The notes: a model not told the origin generated them from the sequence alone. A stretch of DNA of 6,665 nucleotides from Actinomycetes bacterium (GCA_030609215.1 JAUWCR010000074.1:1-6665), one strand, 5' to 3'; shown: positions 1 through 5,955, counted from the stretch's first letter. A program made the numbers and translations.

Positions 1-511
1 CTTTTATAGCATCCACAGCTCTTAAAACATTAATTTCAACATCACTAGTTTCACTCTTTTTAAAATTAGTCAGCACGAATTTAGAAGCACTTTTTCTGCC
101 AGGAGGCCTGCCGATCCCAAACCTGAGCCTATCAAATTCTACTTCTCCCAAACTTCTAACTATAGATTCAAGACCATTATGTCCGCCTGTTCCGCCACCT
201 AATTTTAATCTGATTTCTCCAAAATCAATATCCAAATCATCATGAATAATTAATATAGATTCTATATTTTTATCAAAATATTTGTAAACTGCCGATACAG
301 CAATTCCGCTATTATTCATAAAAGTTAATGGCTTTAATAGCACTATCTTTTTTTCATCATAATAGGATTCTATTACTGAGGAGTTAAATTTATGATATTG
401 AGTTTTTCTAATAAGAATTTCTGCAAATTTATCCAGTACAATAAAACCAATATTATGCCTCATAGATTCGTAATCTTTGCCAGGATTGCCAAGACCAACT
501 ATCAAGATCAT
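1..511 (-). CDS. pth: Peptidyl-tRNA hydrolase (3' end cut by window)
   Basis: This gene encodes peptidyl-tRNA hydrolase, a cytosolic enzyme that releases tRNA from prematurely dropped peptidyl-tRNAs. The first 170 residues are visible. Bacterial Pth is usually about 185–195 residues, so perhaps 15–25 C-terminal residues lie beyond the left edge. The N-terminus MILIVGLGNPG carries the family Asn (N9), and RHN at 18–20 holds the catalytic His (H19). FMNNSG at 64–69 contains the tRNA/substrate Asn (N66), HDDLD at 90–94 contains the active-site Asp, and GGTGGHNGL at 106–114 and FGIGRP follow in the canonical order. The usual Thr before RHN is Met here (YESMRHN), a mild deviation. The ATG at 511 places the conserved VGLGNPG right at the start. 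The upstream Shine-Dalgarno is weak (GTAGAG, about 11 nt away). It is the last visible gene of the glmU-prs-rplY-pth cluster. Identification is secure. Confidence 0.96.
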   Translation of the reverse strand, partial: MILIVGLGNPGKDYESMRHNIGFIVLDKFAEILIRKTQYHKFNSSVIESYYDEKKIVLLKPLTFMNNSGIAVSAVYKYFDKNIESILIIHDDLDIDFGEIRLKLGGGTGGHNGLESIVRSLGEVEFDRLRFGIGRPPGRKSASKFVLTNFKKSETSDVEINVLRAVDAIK

Positions 512-626
512 AATCGATATTACTCTACTTTCACTTTTCAATCATTTATTTCTATTATATTTATTGCTTGCCTGCTGCTGCTTCTGCTATTATAATTACT
601 GCCGCCCTGCCCCTTGCAATTTGCAA
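512..626 (-). other. rplY–pth intergenic region
   Basis: These 115 bases separate the rplY stop from the pth start. On the minus strand the half next to rplY is rich in GCA/CAG triplets, echoing the repetitive rplY 3' end. The half next to pth is very AT-rich. A small palindrome (614–626, 5-bp arms around a 3-nt centre) follows the rplY stop, but it has no T-run and is too weak to call a terminator. A TATAAT hexamer at 554–559 lacks a convincing -35. Co-transcription of rplY and pth is therefore the simplest reading. Confidence 0.5.
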
Positions 627-1397
627 TTATTTCTGTTTTTTCGATGGGTGCTGTTTCTGCTGCTGTTGTTGCTGTTGCTGCGCCTTTGGAGGTTCTTCTT
701 TCTGTTCTTCCTTTTTTAGTTTTTCCCTGTCTTCTTCTTTACCCTTACCAATTACTTCAGGCTCTTCTTCGACAGCTTCCTCTTCAACCTCTTCAACCTC
801 TTCTTCAACTACCAAATGAGTAGGATGTATAATTGATACTACAACTTCATTCGGGTCATTTAAAATTTTTACTTTATCTTCAACTTCTATTTCAGAAACT
901 CTTACTATATCTCCCATTCTTAAATCTTTTATATCAAATTCTATTCTTTCAGGAATATCCACAGGCAAGCATGACACATGAAGTTCTCGGAGCCCATGCT
1001 GTATAACACCGCCATCCTCTTTCACTCCAAGTGATTCTTCCTCATTTACTATTGAGACTGGAACAGAAATTTCTACTTCCTTTTCCATCTCTATCCTAAA
1101 AAAATCCAGGTGTTGAAATTCCCGTGTTATTGGATTTCTCTGAATATCCTTAATTATTGTTGTTTCCTTTTTATTTTTCCCTGCACCATTTATATGAATA
1201 TCAAATATAAGACTTGAAATGCTCTTATCCTTTAACATTTCTTTAAATTTCTTCCCATCTATTTTAATACTTACTGGATCACCACCTAATCCATACATAA
1301 CAGCAGGAATAAAACCCTCGCTTCGCAATCTCCTGGATGCATTATTTCTCATTTCATTTTCATCTCTTTTATCAACTATTAACGCTAAATTTCCCAT
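627..1397 (-). CDS. rplY: 50S ribosomal protein L25/general stress protein CTC, with extended tail
   Basis: This 256-residue protein is the long (CTC/TL5) form of ribosomal protein L25, which binds 5S rRNA in the large subunit. Residues 1–95 form the L25 beta-barrel, with the RRLRSEGFIPAVMYG segment at 22–36 and an NPITREFQHLDFFRI junction at 88–102. Residues 103–192 match the C-terminal TL5/CTC domain (SVPV, GGVIQHGLRELHVSCLP, IEFDI). Typical CTC proteins are about 185–220 residues. The excess here is a disordered tail from about 195 onward, made of a Glu/Val-rich acidic block, a Lys/Glu block, eight consecutive Gln (240–247) and a basic end. Acidic tails are common in this family, but the polyQ tract is unusual. 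The start is supported by AAGGTGG seven nt upstream. The gene begins 31 nt after prs ends, consistent with one operon. Confidence 0.95.
   Translation of the reverse strand: MGNLALIVDKRDENEMRNNASRRLRSEGFIPAVMYGLGGDPVSIKIDGKKFKEMLKDKSISSLIFDIHINGAGKNKKETTIIKDIQRNPITREFQHLDFFRIEMEKEVEISVPVSIVNEEESLGVKEDGGVIQHGLRELHVSCLPVDIPERIEFDIKDLRMGDIVRVSEIEVEDKVKILNDPNEVVVSIIHPTHLVVEEEVEEVEEEAVEEEPEVIGKGKEEDREKLKKEEQKEEPPKAQQQQQQQQKQHPSKKQK
657..680 (-). repeat. CAR trinucleotide repeat encoding Gln8
   Basis: Eight consecutive CAG/CAA codons in the 3' end of rplY encode Gln 240–247, followed by AAA CAG CAC. CAG and CAA are mixed, so this is not a pure DNA repeat. More CAG/GCA triplets occur past the stop codon at about 565–590. 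Such a tract can change length by replication slippage, and the Gln run lies in a tail outside both folded domains. Confidence 0.85.
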
Positions 1398-1428
1398 AAA
1401 ATTACCACCTTATTATTTAATACTTTAT

Positions 1429-2397
1429 TTAAACAAGATCTTCACCTTTAAATAACTCACTTACCGACTTGCAATGATAAACTTTTTTAATAGTTTTTGC
1501 AAGCAAGGCTGCTATAGAAACAACTTTTATTTTCCCTGGATTGTATTTACCATTTATCTGCAAAGTATCTGCTACCACTATTTCATCTGCAGCACTTTCT
1601 TCTAATATTTTAATAGCATCTCCAGAAAAAATAGCGTGGGTAGCACCAATATAAACTTTTGTTACCTTAAATTTTAAGAGTGTATCTACTGCTTCAATAA
1701 TAGTGCCGCCAGTATCTATCATATCATCAAATATTATCGCCTCTTTTCCTTCAACTTCACCAACAATATGATCTATCTTTGCCATATTAGGAGCAGGCCT
1801 TCTCTTGTCAAGAATAGCCAGTGGAAAATGAAGTTGCCTTGCAAATATACTTGCCCTTCTCACACCACCAACATCAGGGCTTATCACAACTCCATTTTCT
1901 ATTTTCTTTTTTTTAAAGTAATTAGCAATAATAGGTATCGCAGTAATATGATCAACCGGAACATCAAAAAAACCTTGTATGGGTGCAGAATGCAAATCAG
2001 CTACAATCATTCTATCCATACCTGCTACTGATAGTATGTCCGCAAATAACTTTGCCGTTATAGGTTCTCTCCCCTCTGATTTTTTATCCTGTCTTGCGTA
2101 ACCATAATGAGGAATAACAGCATTAATCATTCTAGCAGAAGCCCTTTTTAAAGCATCTATCATTATTAAAAGTTCCATTATGTTATCATTAACAGGATTA
2201 CTGCATGTTTGAACAATGAAAACATCGGCCCCTCTTACACTTTCATCAAACCTAACATAAATCTCTCCATTCTTAAACTTAGTTCTTCTCATCTTTCCCA
2301 GCTTTATACCCAGGTTTTTTGCAATCCTACCAGCAAGCTCTGGATTAGAAGATCCAGAGAAAAGCATCATCCTCTTATTGCTTGGATAATCTCTCAT
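1429..2397 (-). CDS. prs: Ribose-phosphate pyrophosphokinase (PRPP synthetase)
   Basis: This enzyme makes 5-phosphoribosyl-1-pyrophosphate from ribose-5-phosphate and ATP, feeding purine, pyrimidine, NAD, His and Trp synthesis in the cytosol. At 322 residues it is normal for a class I enzyme. Visible motifs in order are FSGSSNPELA (13–22), NGEIYVRF (43–50), SNPVNDNIMELLIMIDALKR (66–85), IPHYGYARQDKK (95–106), DLHSAPIQGFFDVPVDH (134–150) with the ATP/Mg His136, and SPDVGGVRRA (173–182). The catalytic flexible loop LDKRRPAPN (196–204) has Lys198 and Arg200, and the PRPP loop is DDMIDTGGTI (224–233). The start is backed by AGGAGGA about 9–10 nt upstream. That site lies in the 14-nt gap after glmU, so tight co-translation with glmU is likely. 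Nothing appears damaged. Confidence 0.98.
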   Translation of the reverse strand: MRDYPSNKRMMLFSGSSNPELAGRIAKNLGIKLGKMRRTKFKNGEIYVRFDESVRGADVFIVQTCSNPVNDNIMELLIMIDALKRASARMINAVIPHYGYARQDKKSEGREPITAKLFADILSVAGMDRMIVADLHSAPIQGFFDVPVDHITAIPIIANYFKKKKIENGVVISPDVGGVRRASIFARQLHFPLAILDKRRPAPNMAKIDHIVGEVEGKEAIIFDDMIDTGGTIIEAVDTLLKFKVTKVYIGATHAIFSGDAIKILEESAADEIVVADTLQINGKYNPGKIKVVSIAALLAKTIKKVYHCKSVSELFKGEDLV

Positions 2398-2411
2398 TTA
2401 TTTTTGTCCTC

Positions 2412-3617
2412 CTATTTATTTTTACTTTCTTTTTTCTTTTTCCTATACTTAATTGCACCATCTTTGATATTTTTCTGTTTACCTCGAGCAATTGCTAAAC
2501 AATTAGGCGCAACATCTTCTGTAATAACAGATCCTGCAGCTACTATAGCTCCTTTACCTATTCTTACAGGTGCTATAAGCATAGTATCTGAACCAATAAA
2601 TACATTATCTTCAATTATTGTTTTAAATTTTTTAAAACCATCATAATTAACAGTCACTGTAGAGGTGCCTATATTTACACCAGAACCAATCTCGCAATCA
2701 GTTAGCTGGGAAAATGAACCTATAATACAATTTTTTCCAATCTTTGTTTTACCTTTAATGAAACAAAATGGTTCAATAACTGAATCTCTTCCTATTTTAA
2801 CTTCAGCCCCAATGTAGCAAGAATCTGGATCTTTTATGGTAACACCATTTTCCATGAATTTAATATTAATTCTTTTTTGCATAAACTTTTCTGTTCTGTA
2901 AAGTTGTACCCTATCGTTTATTCCAATTGCTTCCCAGTTATTTTTAACTTTCAGGCATGATACTTTTAAACCCTTTTTAACCAATTTCTCTACAATGTCA
3001 GTAAGATAATATTCCCCTTGCTGGTTTTTAGTATTAATATTTATAATATTTTTAAATAAAGCTATTTTATCAAAACAATAAATAGAAGAATTGATCTCAT
3101 TTATTTGTTTTTCTTCTTCAGTTGCATCTGTTTCCTCAACAATTTTTAAAACATTTCCAGATTTATCTTTTATTATCCTTCCGTAACCTTCTGGATTTGG
3201 AGAAACAGCAGTTAGGATAGAAGCTAAACTTTTACCTGCAGCTTTTTTATCTACTAATTTTTTTAAAGTATCTGAAGTAATCAATGGGCTGTCACCAGGT
3301 ATTATTAAAATATTATTTCCCAAACGGCTATAAAATTTTTTTACCATACTTACTGCATGCGCAGTACCCAATTGTTTTTGCTGGTATACAGTTTCAACTT
3401 CAGGGAATTTATCCTCTATATATTCCTTAATACCTTTTGCTTGATAACCAACTATTAAAAAAATGTTTTTTGGATTTATTTTCTTCACTGAAGATAAAAC
3501 ATAATACAGTATTGGTTGATAACAGATATGATGAAGCACCTTGGCCGTCTCTGTCTTCATTCTTTTGCCTTTTCCAGCAGCCAATATAATAACACTTAGC
3601 TTTTGACAATAACACAT
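2412..3617 (-). CDS. glmU: GlmU-type UDP-GlcNAc pyrophosphorylase with shortened acetyltransferase domain
   Basis: GlmU normally acetylates glucosamine-1-phosphate and then uridylylates it to UDP-GlcNAc for peptidoglycan. The uridyltransferase half (about 1–250) is intact: LAAGKGKRM (12–20), KVLH (26–29), QKQLGTAHA (80–88), GDSPL (108–112), GYGRII (144–149), IVEETDA (159–165), EINSSIYCF (174–182), GEYYLTD (201–207) and GINDR (232–236). The C-terminal left-handed beta-helix (about 258–385) keeps NGVTI, VNIGTSTVTVNYDG (314–327), IGSDTMLIAPV and LAIARGKQ. It jumps directly from the first SxLxDxxIG-type coil to VNIG. It therefore lacks the coils that normally carry the RP, NFVEVK and NHLSYIGD motifs, including the catalytic His. 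The only histidines are H29, H30 and H87. Total length is 401 residues against about 450–460 usually. An in-frame TAA directly precedes the ATG and no alternative start precedes LAAG, so the start is firm, yet no Shine-Dalgarno is visible. The C-terminus is Lys-rich. Uridyltransferase activity is likely; acetyltransferase activity is doubtful. Confidence 0.93.
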   Translation of the reverse strand: MCYCQKLSVIILAAGKGKRMKTETAKVLHHICYQPILYYVLSSVKKINPKNIFLIVGYQAKGIKEYIEDKFPEVETVYQQKQLGTAHAVSMVKKFYSRLGNNILIIPGDSPLITSDTLKKLVDKKAAGKSLASILTAVSPNPEGYGRIIKDKSGNVLKIVEETDATEEEKQINEINSSIYCFDKIALFKNIININTKNQQGEYYLTDIVEKLVKKGLKVSCLKVKNNWEAIGINDRVQLYRTEKFMQKRINIKFMENGVTIKDPDSCYIGAEVKIGRDSVIEPFCFIKGKTKIGKNCIIGSFSQLTDCEIGSGVNIGTSTVTVNYDGFKKFKTIIEDNVFIGSDTMLIAPVRIGKGAIVAAGSVITEDVAPNCLAIARGKQKNIKDGAIKYRKKKKESKNK

Positions 3618-3667
3618 TTAAATAATAATCATACTAGTTAAAATTTAATAAAAGATTTACACATACA
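3618..3667 (-). promoter_or_regulatory. Possible -10 element and SD-less glmU leader
   Basis: The 50-nt gap before glmU is very AT-rich and holds no Shine-Dalgarno sequence. A TATGAT hexamer (minus strand, 3633–3628) could act as a -10 box. Its expected start point falls only a few nt before the glmU ATG at 3617, which would give an almost leaderless mRNA. No good -35 hexamer sits 16–18 nt upstream, so the call is weak. Expression from the upstream gene is equally possible. Confidence 0.25.
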
Positions 3668-3970
3668 CTATTCCACAAACTCTCCGCCTGTAATTTCTTT
3701 AGATAGGATATTAAAACCAGATCCAAAATATACATCAATATATATCAGATTATTACATTTTTCCCCAAGTATCTCTTTCCTTAAAAAATATTCTGCACCA
3801 GACTGTCCTTCTCCTTCATACAACCTTGAGATATCGCTGGTCTTGCTTGCTTTGACTTCAATTTCCTCTCCGCACCTTCCGCATTTTACTTTAAAATTAA
3901 TAAACTTAGAACTGCTATCTCCAACTGGCCCAGTAAAAAAATTTTTAAAACTTTTCAAAAAACCTGCCAT
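3668..3970 (-). CDS. Small Cys-motif protein of unknown function
   Basis: I do not recognise a named family with certainty. The 100-residue product begins MAGFLKSFKNFFTGP, an amphipathic Phe/Lys-rich N-terminus without a classical signal peptide. It then has a KCGRCGEEIEVKA segment (C30, C33) and a later KCNNLIYIDVYF segment (C72). The end is SKEITGGEFVE. The CxxC followed by a third Cys before beta-rich sequence resembles a small zinc-ribbon-like fold, but only three cysteines are visible, so metal binding is inferred. The start is supported by AGAAGGGA six nt upstream. The gene lies 43 nt after the toxin and 50 nt before glmU on the same strand with no obvious terminator. It may belong to the glmU transcript or to read-through from the toxin-antitoxin promoter. 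Confidence 0.75.
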   Translation of the reverse strand: MAGFLKSFKNFFTGPVGDSSSKFINFKVKCGRCGEEIEVKASKTSDISRLYEGEGQSGAEYFLRKEILGEKCNNLIYIDVYFGSGFNILSKEITGGEFVE

Positions 3971-4013
3971 TGTAATTCCCTTCTCTATTCATGCATATTT
4001 TTCACAGATTTCT

Positions 4014-4328
4014 TCATTTTATACCATATGGATTATCATGAGGTCCTATATCAACAAACTTAATGGTATCGTCCGGACATTTGTTACAATCACTGCAAAT
4101 GACTATTTCGTCATCACCTTTTTTTCGGCATACCTTACAATATAAATAAATAATAATAAAATTTCTTCTAACGGAACAGCTATAGTACCCTCTGAAGTTA
4201 CCTTTAAGTGGTTCTCCTAAAGCGATAGGTTCTTCTATAATCATATCCACTTTCTTTTTAACTGCCTTCTTTATTGAGCTGAACTTTTTTAGGGACTTCT
4301 TGAAGGTATCACTGAAAAGTATATTCAT
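4014..4328 (-). CDS. RelE/YafQ-superfamily toxin with Cys-rich insert
   Basis: This 104-residue protein looks like the toxin of a type II toxin-antitoxin pair. RelE-fold toxins usually cut mRNA at the ribosome. The N-terminal helical part (FSDTFKKSLKKF, 5–16) leads to LKGNFRGYYSCSVRRNFIIIYLY (41–63), which matches the core strands with basic residues R46, R54 and R55. The end DIGPHDNPYG (93–102) matches the C-terminal His-x3-Tyr region where RelE/YafQ-type toxins carry catalytic residues (H97, Y101). Between the last strands sits a Cys insert: C64-x2-C67-x10-C78-x2-C81-x2-C84, a likely zinc site absent from classical RelE. The ATG overlaps the antitoxin stop by one base (TAATG), indicating translational coupling. 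Fold and role are inferred from sequence pattern and gene arrangement. A ParE-like gyrase poison is the main alternative. Confidence 0.82.
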   Translation of the reverse strand: MNILFSDTFKKSLKKFSSIKKAVKKKVDMIIEEPIALGEPLKGNFRGYYSCSVRRNFIIIYLYCKVCRKKGDDEIVICSDCNKCPDDTIKFVDIGPHDNPYGIK

Positions 4329-4579
4329 TAAAAGACTTCTTTATAACTTAACCATTTAACTTTACCTGATCTAATTCTTGAAATAGTTTCTAAAAGACTT
4401 TCTTTAAAATCTGGATCAGATATAATTGCTTCAGTAGGATCACCATCTTTTGTACGTTTTAATCCCAAAACAAATTGGGTAAATATTTCAGAGACAGATG
4501 TTCTCTGTTCTTCTGCATAAATCTTGGCATATTCTATTAAATCTTTATCTAATGTTATATTTATTTTACTTTTACCCAT
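4328..4579 (-). CDS. Antitoxin, ribbon-helix-helix-like (DUF6364-like)
   Basis: This small protein lies directly upstream of the RelE-like toxin and is its presumed antitoxin and autorepressor. From the chosen start it is 83 residues. KINITLDKDLIEYAKIYAEE reads as a beta strand plus helix, and TSVSEIFTQFVLGL as a second helix, the usual ribbon-helix-helix order for DNA binding and dimerisation. The C-terminal half (PTEAIISDPDFKESLLETIS to YKEVF) would wrap the toxin. An ATG nine bases upstream (4588) is in frame. It touches the only Shine-Dalgarno (AGAGG, ending at 4589) with no spacing, whereas the ATG at 4579 has the optimal nine-nt spacing, so 4579 is preferred. The stop shares one base with the toxin start. 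Function is inferred from fold pattern and neighbour. Confidence 0.82.
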   Translation of the reverse strand: MGKSKINITLDKDLIEYAKIYAEEQRTSVSEIFTQFVLGLKRTKDGDPTEAIISDPDFKESLLETISRIRSGKVKWLSYKEVF

Positions 4580-4588
4580 CGTGATCAT

Positions 4589-4593
4589 CCTCT
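4589..4593 (-). promoter_or_regulatory. Shine-Dalgarno deciding the antitoxin start
   Basis: AGAGG on the minus strand directly abuts the ATG at 4588 and lies nine nt before the in-frame ATG at 4579. Normal spacing favours the second ATG as the true start and removes the residues MIT from the longer reading. Confidence 0.65.
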
Positions 4594-4597
4594 ATTT

Positions 4598-4612
4598 TAT
4601 ATTTATAATATA
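4598..4612. promoter_or_regulatory. Candidate antitoxin operator palindrome
   Basis: A perfect inverted repeat, TATATT-ATA-AATATA on the minus strand, has 6-bp arms around a 3-nt centre. It covers the -10 box and the expected transcription start of the toxin-antitoxin promoter, which is where a ribbon-helix-helix antitoxin would be expected to repress. The region is AT-rich, so a chance palindrome is possible. Confidence 0.4.
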
Positions 4613-4635
4613 CGCCTTTTATACACCTATGTCAA
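4607..4635 (-). promoter_or_regulatory. Sigma70/SigA-type promoter of the toxin-antitoxin operon
   Basis: A perfect -35 hexamer TTGACA (4635–4630) is followed after exactly 17 nt by TATATT (4612–4607), a five-of-six match to the -10 consensus. Transcription would start near 4600, leaving a leader of about 20 nt holding the AGAGG ribosome site before the ATG at 4579. The promoter lies in the 74-nt gap between the M20 stop and the antitoxin start, so the pair is probably transcribed independently of the peptidase genes. Confidence 0.75.
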
Positions 4636-4653
4636 CATCTTCAATGATTTACC

Positions 4654-5955
4654 TCAACTTTTACTATCTCTGCACCATAAATATACCAGTAGTGCAAACA
4701 TACCGGTAAGTGAAAGAATATCTTCTATTAAAACCCATTCATCCGGTGCATGAAGGTTATCGCCGCGGGGACCAATCAGTATAGAAGGCATCCCGCCAAC
4801 TTCTCCATAAATTCCAAGGTCACATGAAAAAGGGGCACCTCCTACTACAGGAGATTTTCCAATGTATTGTGTAAAAGAATCAATAACAGTCTGTACGGCA
4901 GGATCTGAAATATCTGTTTCCCATGGTTTTACATAATGAAAAGTAGGCATAATCTCCATTTTAAACGGTTTAAGTTTTGGATCAGAATTAGAACACTTTT
5001 CCCAAAACGACCTGAACTTCCTATAAAAAATATCCTCTGTCATGCCCGGATAGCACCAAACAATCCATGATATTTTTATACTTTTAGGTGTTCCCATCTG
5101 TGAAATTTTTCCAGAATCATCAGTATTGATAGACCAGAGTACAATCTTAAGCTCTTTCCCGCTTTCATCGAAAAGCGGATGAGTGTTGGAAGAGCGCCAT
5201 TCTTTCTCCCACCTCTGAAATAACTCAATAACTCGTGAAGCTCCATCAACTGGATTCGGAATAGTTGAACCCATGAATGGCATACCTGCTTTACCCTTTA
5301 AAATTAAATCTCCAACAAATGCACCAAAACATGCTGGGCAAACCTGCATTCTTGAAGGTTCAGGAATAATTGCAAGATCTGCATTATAACCCTTAAGACG
5401 GGAGGCAAGGGTCCCATTTCCTCCTGCATACTCCTCATCTACAATACTTTCAAAAATAATATCACCAGATGGATTAAAACCAATGTCTTTTAAAATTTTA
5501 AGAGCCCAGAATAAAGCTGTAATGCCTCCCTTCATGTCAACTGAACCTCTTCCATACAGGCGATCGTCCTTTATAACTGGCTCATACGGGGAACAAATCT
5601 TCCAATTTTTTGGTATAGATGGCGCAACATCGATATGCCCACTGAATAAAATTGATTTACCCTCTCCAGATCCTTTCCATTTTGATACCAGATTTTTCCG
5701 CTCCTTCGGATATTTCCTACCAGGCAGCCAGGATGAGTGGTCTTTAATTCCCGAAACATCTTCAGGAGTAAACATGTCAGTATCCCACCCCATATCCTTA
5801 CACTCTTTCTCGATAAATTTCTGTGCTTCACATTCATACCCGTCTGGATAACGATTCTCACTTGGAAATCTAATGAGTTTTTTTGTCCATTCAATTATCT
5901 CCTTAGAATGTTTTAAGACAGCTTCCTGTATTAACTGAGAATTAACATCTGTCAT
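4654..5955 (-). CDS. M20 family metallopeptidase/amidohydrolase (ArgE/DapE-like)
   Basis: This 433-residue protein belongs to the M20 zinc hydrolases that cleave N-acyl amino acids or short peptides, such as ArgE, DapE and carboxypeptidase G2. No signal peptide is seen, so it is probably cytosolic. Catalytic-domain features are in order: SGHIDV (105–110) with H107 and D109, GRGSVDMKGG (135–144) with the bridging D140, DEEYAGGNGT (173–182) with the Glu pair E174/E175, the ligand E199 in PEPS, and the C-terminal ligand H402 in NLHAPDEW. The lid domain (about 205–320) is unusual. Where members typically read GKAAH, this one has GKAGM with Met225, and the preceding PAH-like position is Cys209 (CPACFG). 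The start is backed by GAGGTGA seven nt upstream and overlaps the M24 stop by four nt (ATGA). Substrate is unknown; the partner gene suggests peptide or amino-acid derivative degradation. Confidence 0.92.
   Translation of the reverse strand: MTDVNSQLIQEAVLKHSKEIIEWTKKLIRFPSENRYPDGYECEAQKFIEKECKDMGWDTDMFTPEDVSGIKDHSSWLPGRKYPKERKNLVSKWKGSGEGKSILFSGHIDVAPSIPKNWKICSPYEPVIKDDRLYGRGSVDMKGGITALFWALKILKDIGFNPSGDIIFESIVDEEYAGGNGTLASRLKGYNADLAIIPEPSRMQVCPACFGAFVGDLILKGKAGMPFMGSTIPNPVDGASRVIELFQRWEKEWRSSNTHPLFDESGKELKIVLWSINTDDSGKISQMGTPKSIKISWIVWCYPGMTEDIFYRKFRSFWEKCSNSDPKLKPFKMEIMPTFHYVKPWETDISDPAVQTVIDSFTQYIGKSPVVGGAPFSCDLGIYGEVGGMPSILIGPRGDNLHAPDEWVLIEDILSLTGMFALLVYLWCRDSKS

Noticed and set aside
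554..582. TATAAT as a separate pth promoter
   Set aside because: The hexamer is perfect, but the position 17 nt upstream is AGCAGC, not a -35 box; chance occurrence is likely in AT-rich DNA.
614..626. Palindrome after rplY as an intrinsic terminator
   Set aside because: The stem is only 5 bp with AT pairs and no T-run follows on the minus strand.
565..680. CAG/GCA triplet clusters as a CRISPR or tandem regulatory repeat
   Set aside because: Units are triplets without spacers, mostly inside a coding tail; this is low-complexity coding sequence.
392..823. Several plus-strand frames rich in Leu, Phe, Cys, Ser
   Set aside because: They lie antisense to pth and the repetitive rplY tail; their composition is explained by CAG/GAA codons read backwards and they show no family motifs.
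2209..2646. Plus-strand frame of 145 codons across the prs/glmU junction
   Set aside because: It is antisense to two well-conserved genes, has no recognisable domain, and is kept open by low GC content.
5483..5894. Open frames on both strands inside the M20 gene
   Set aside because: The M20 frame carries all catalytic motifs through this stretch, so the others are shadows.
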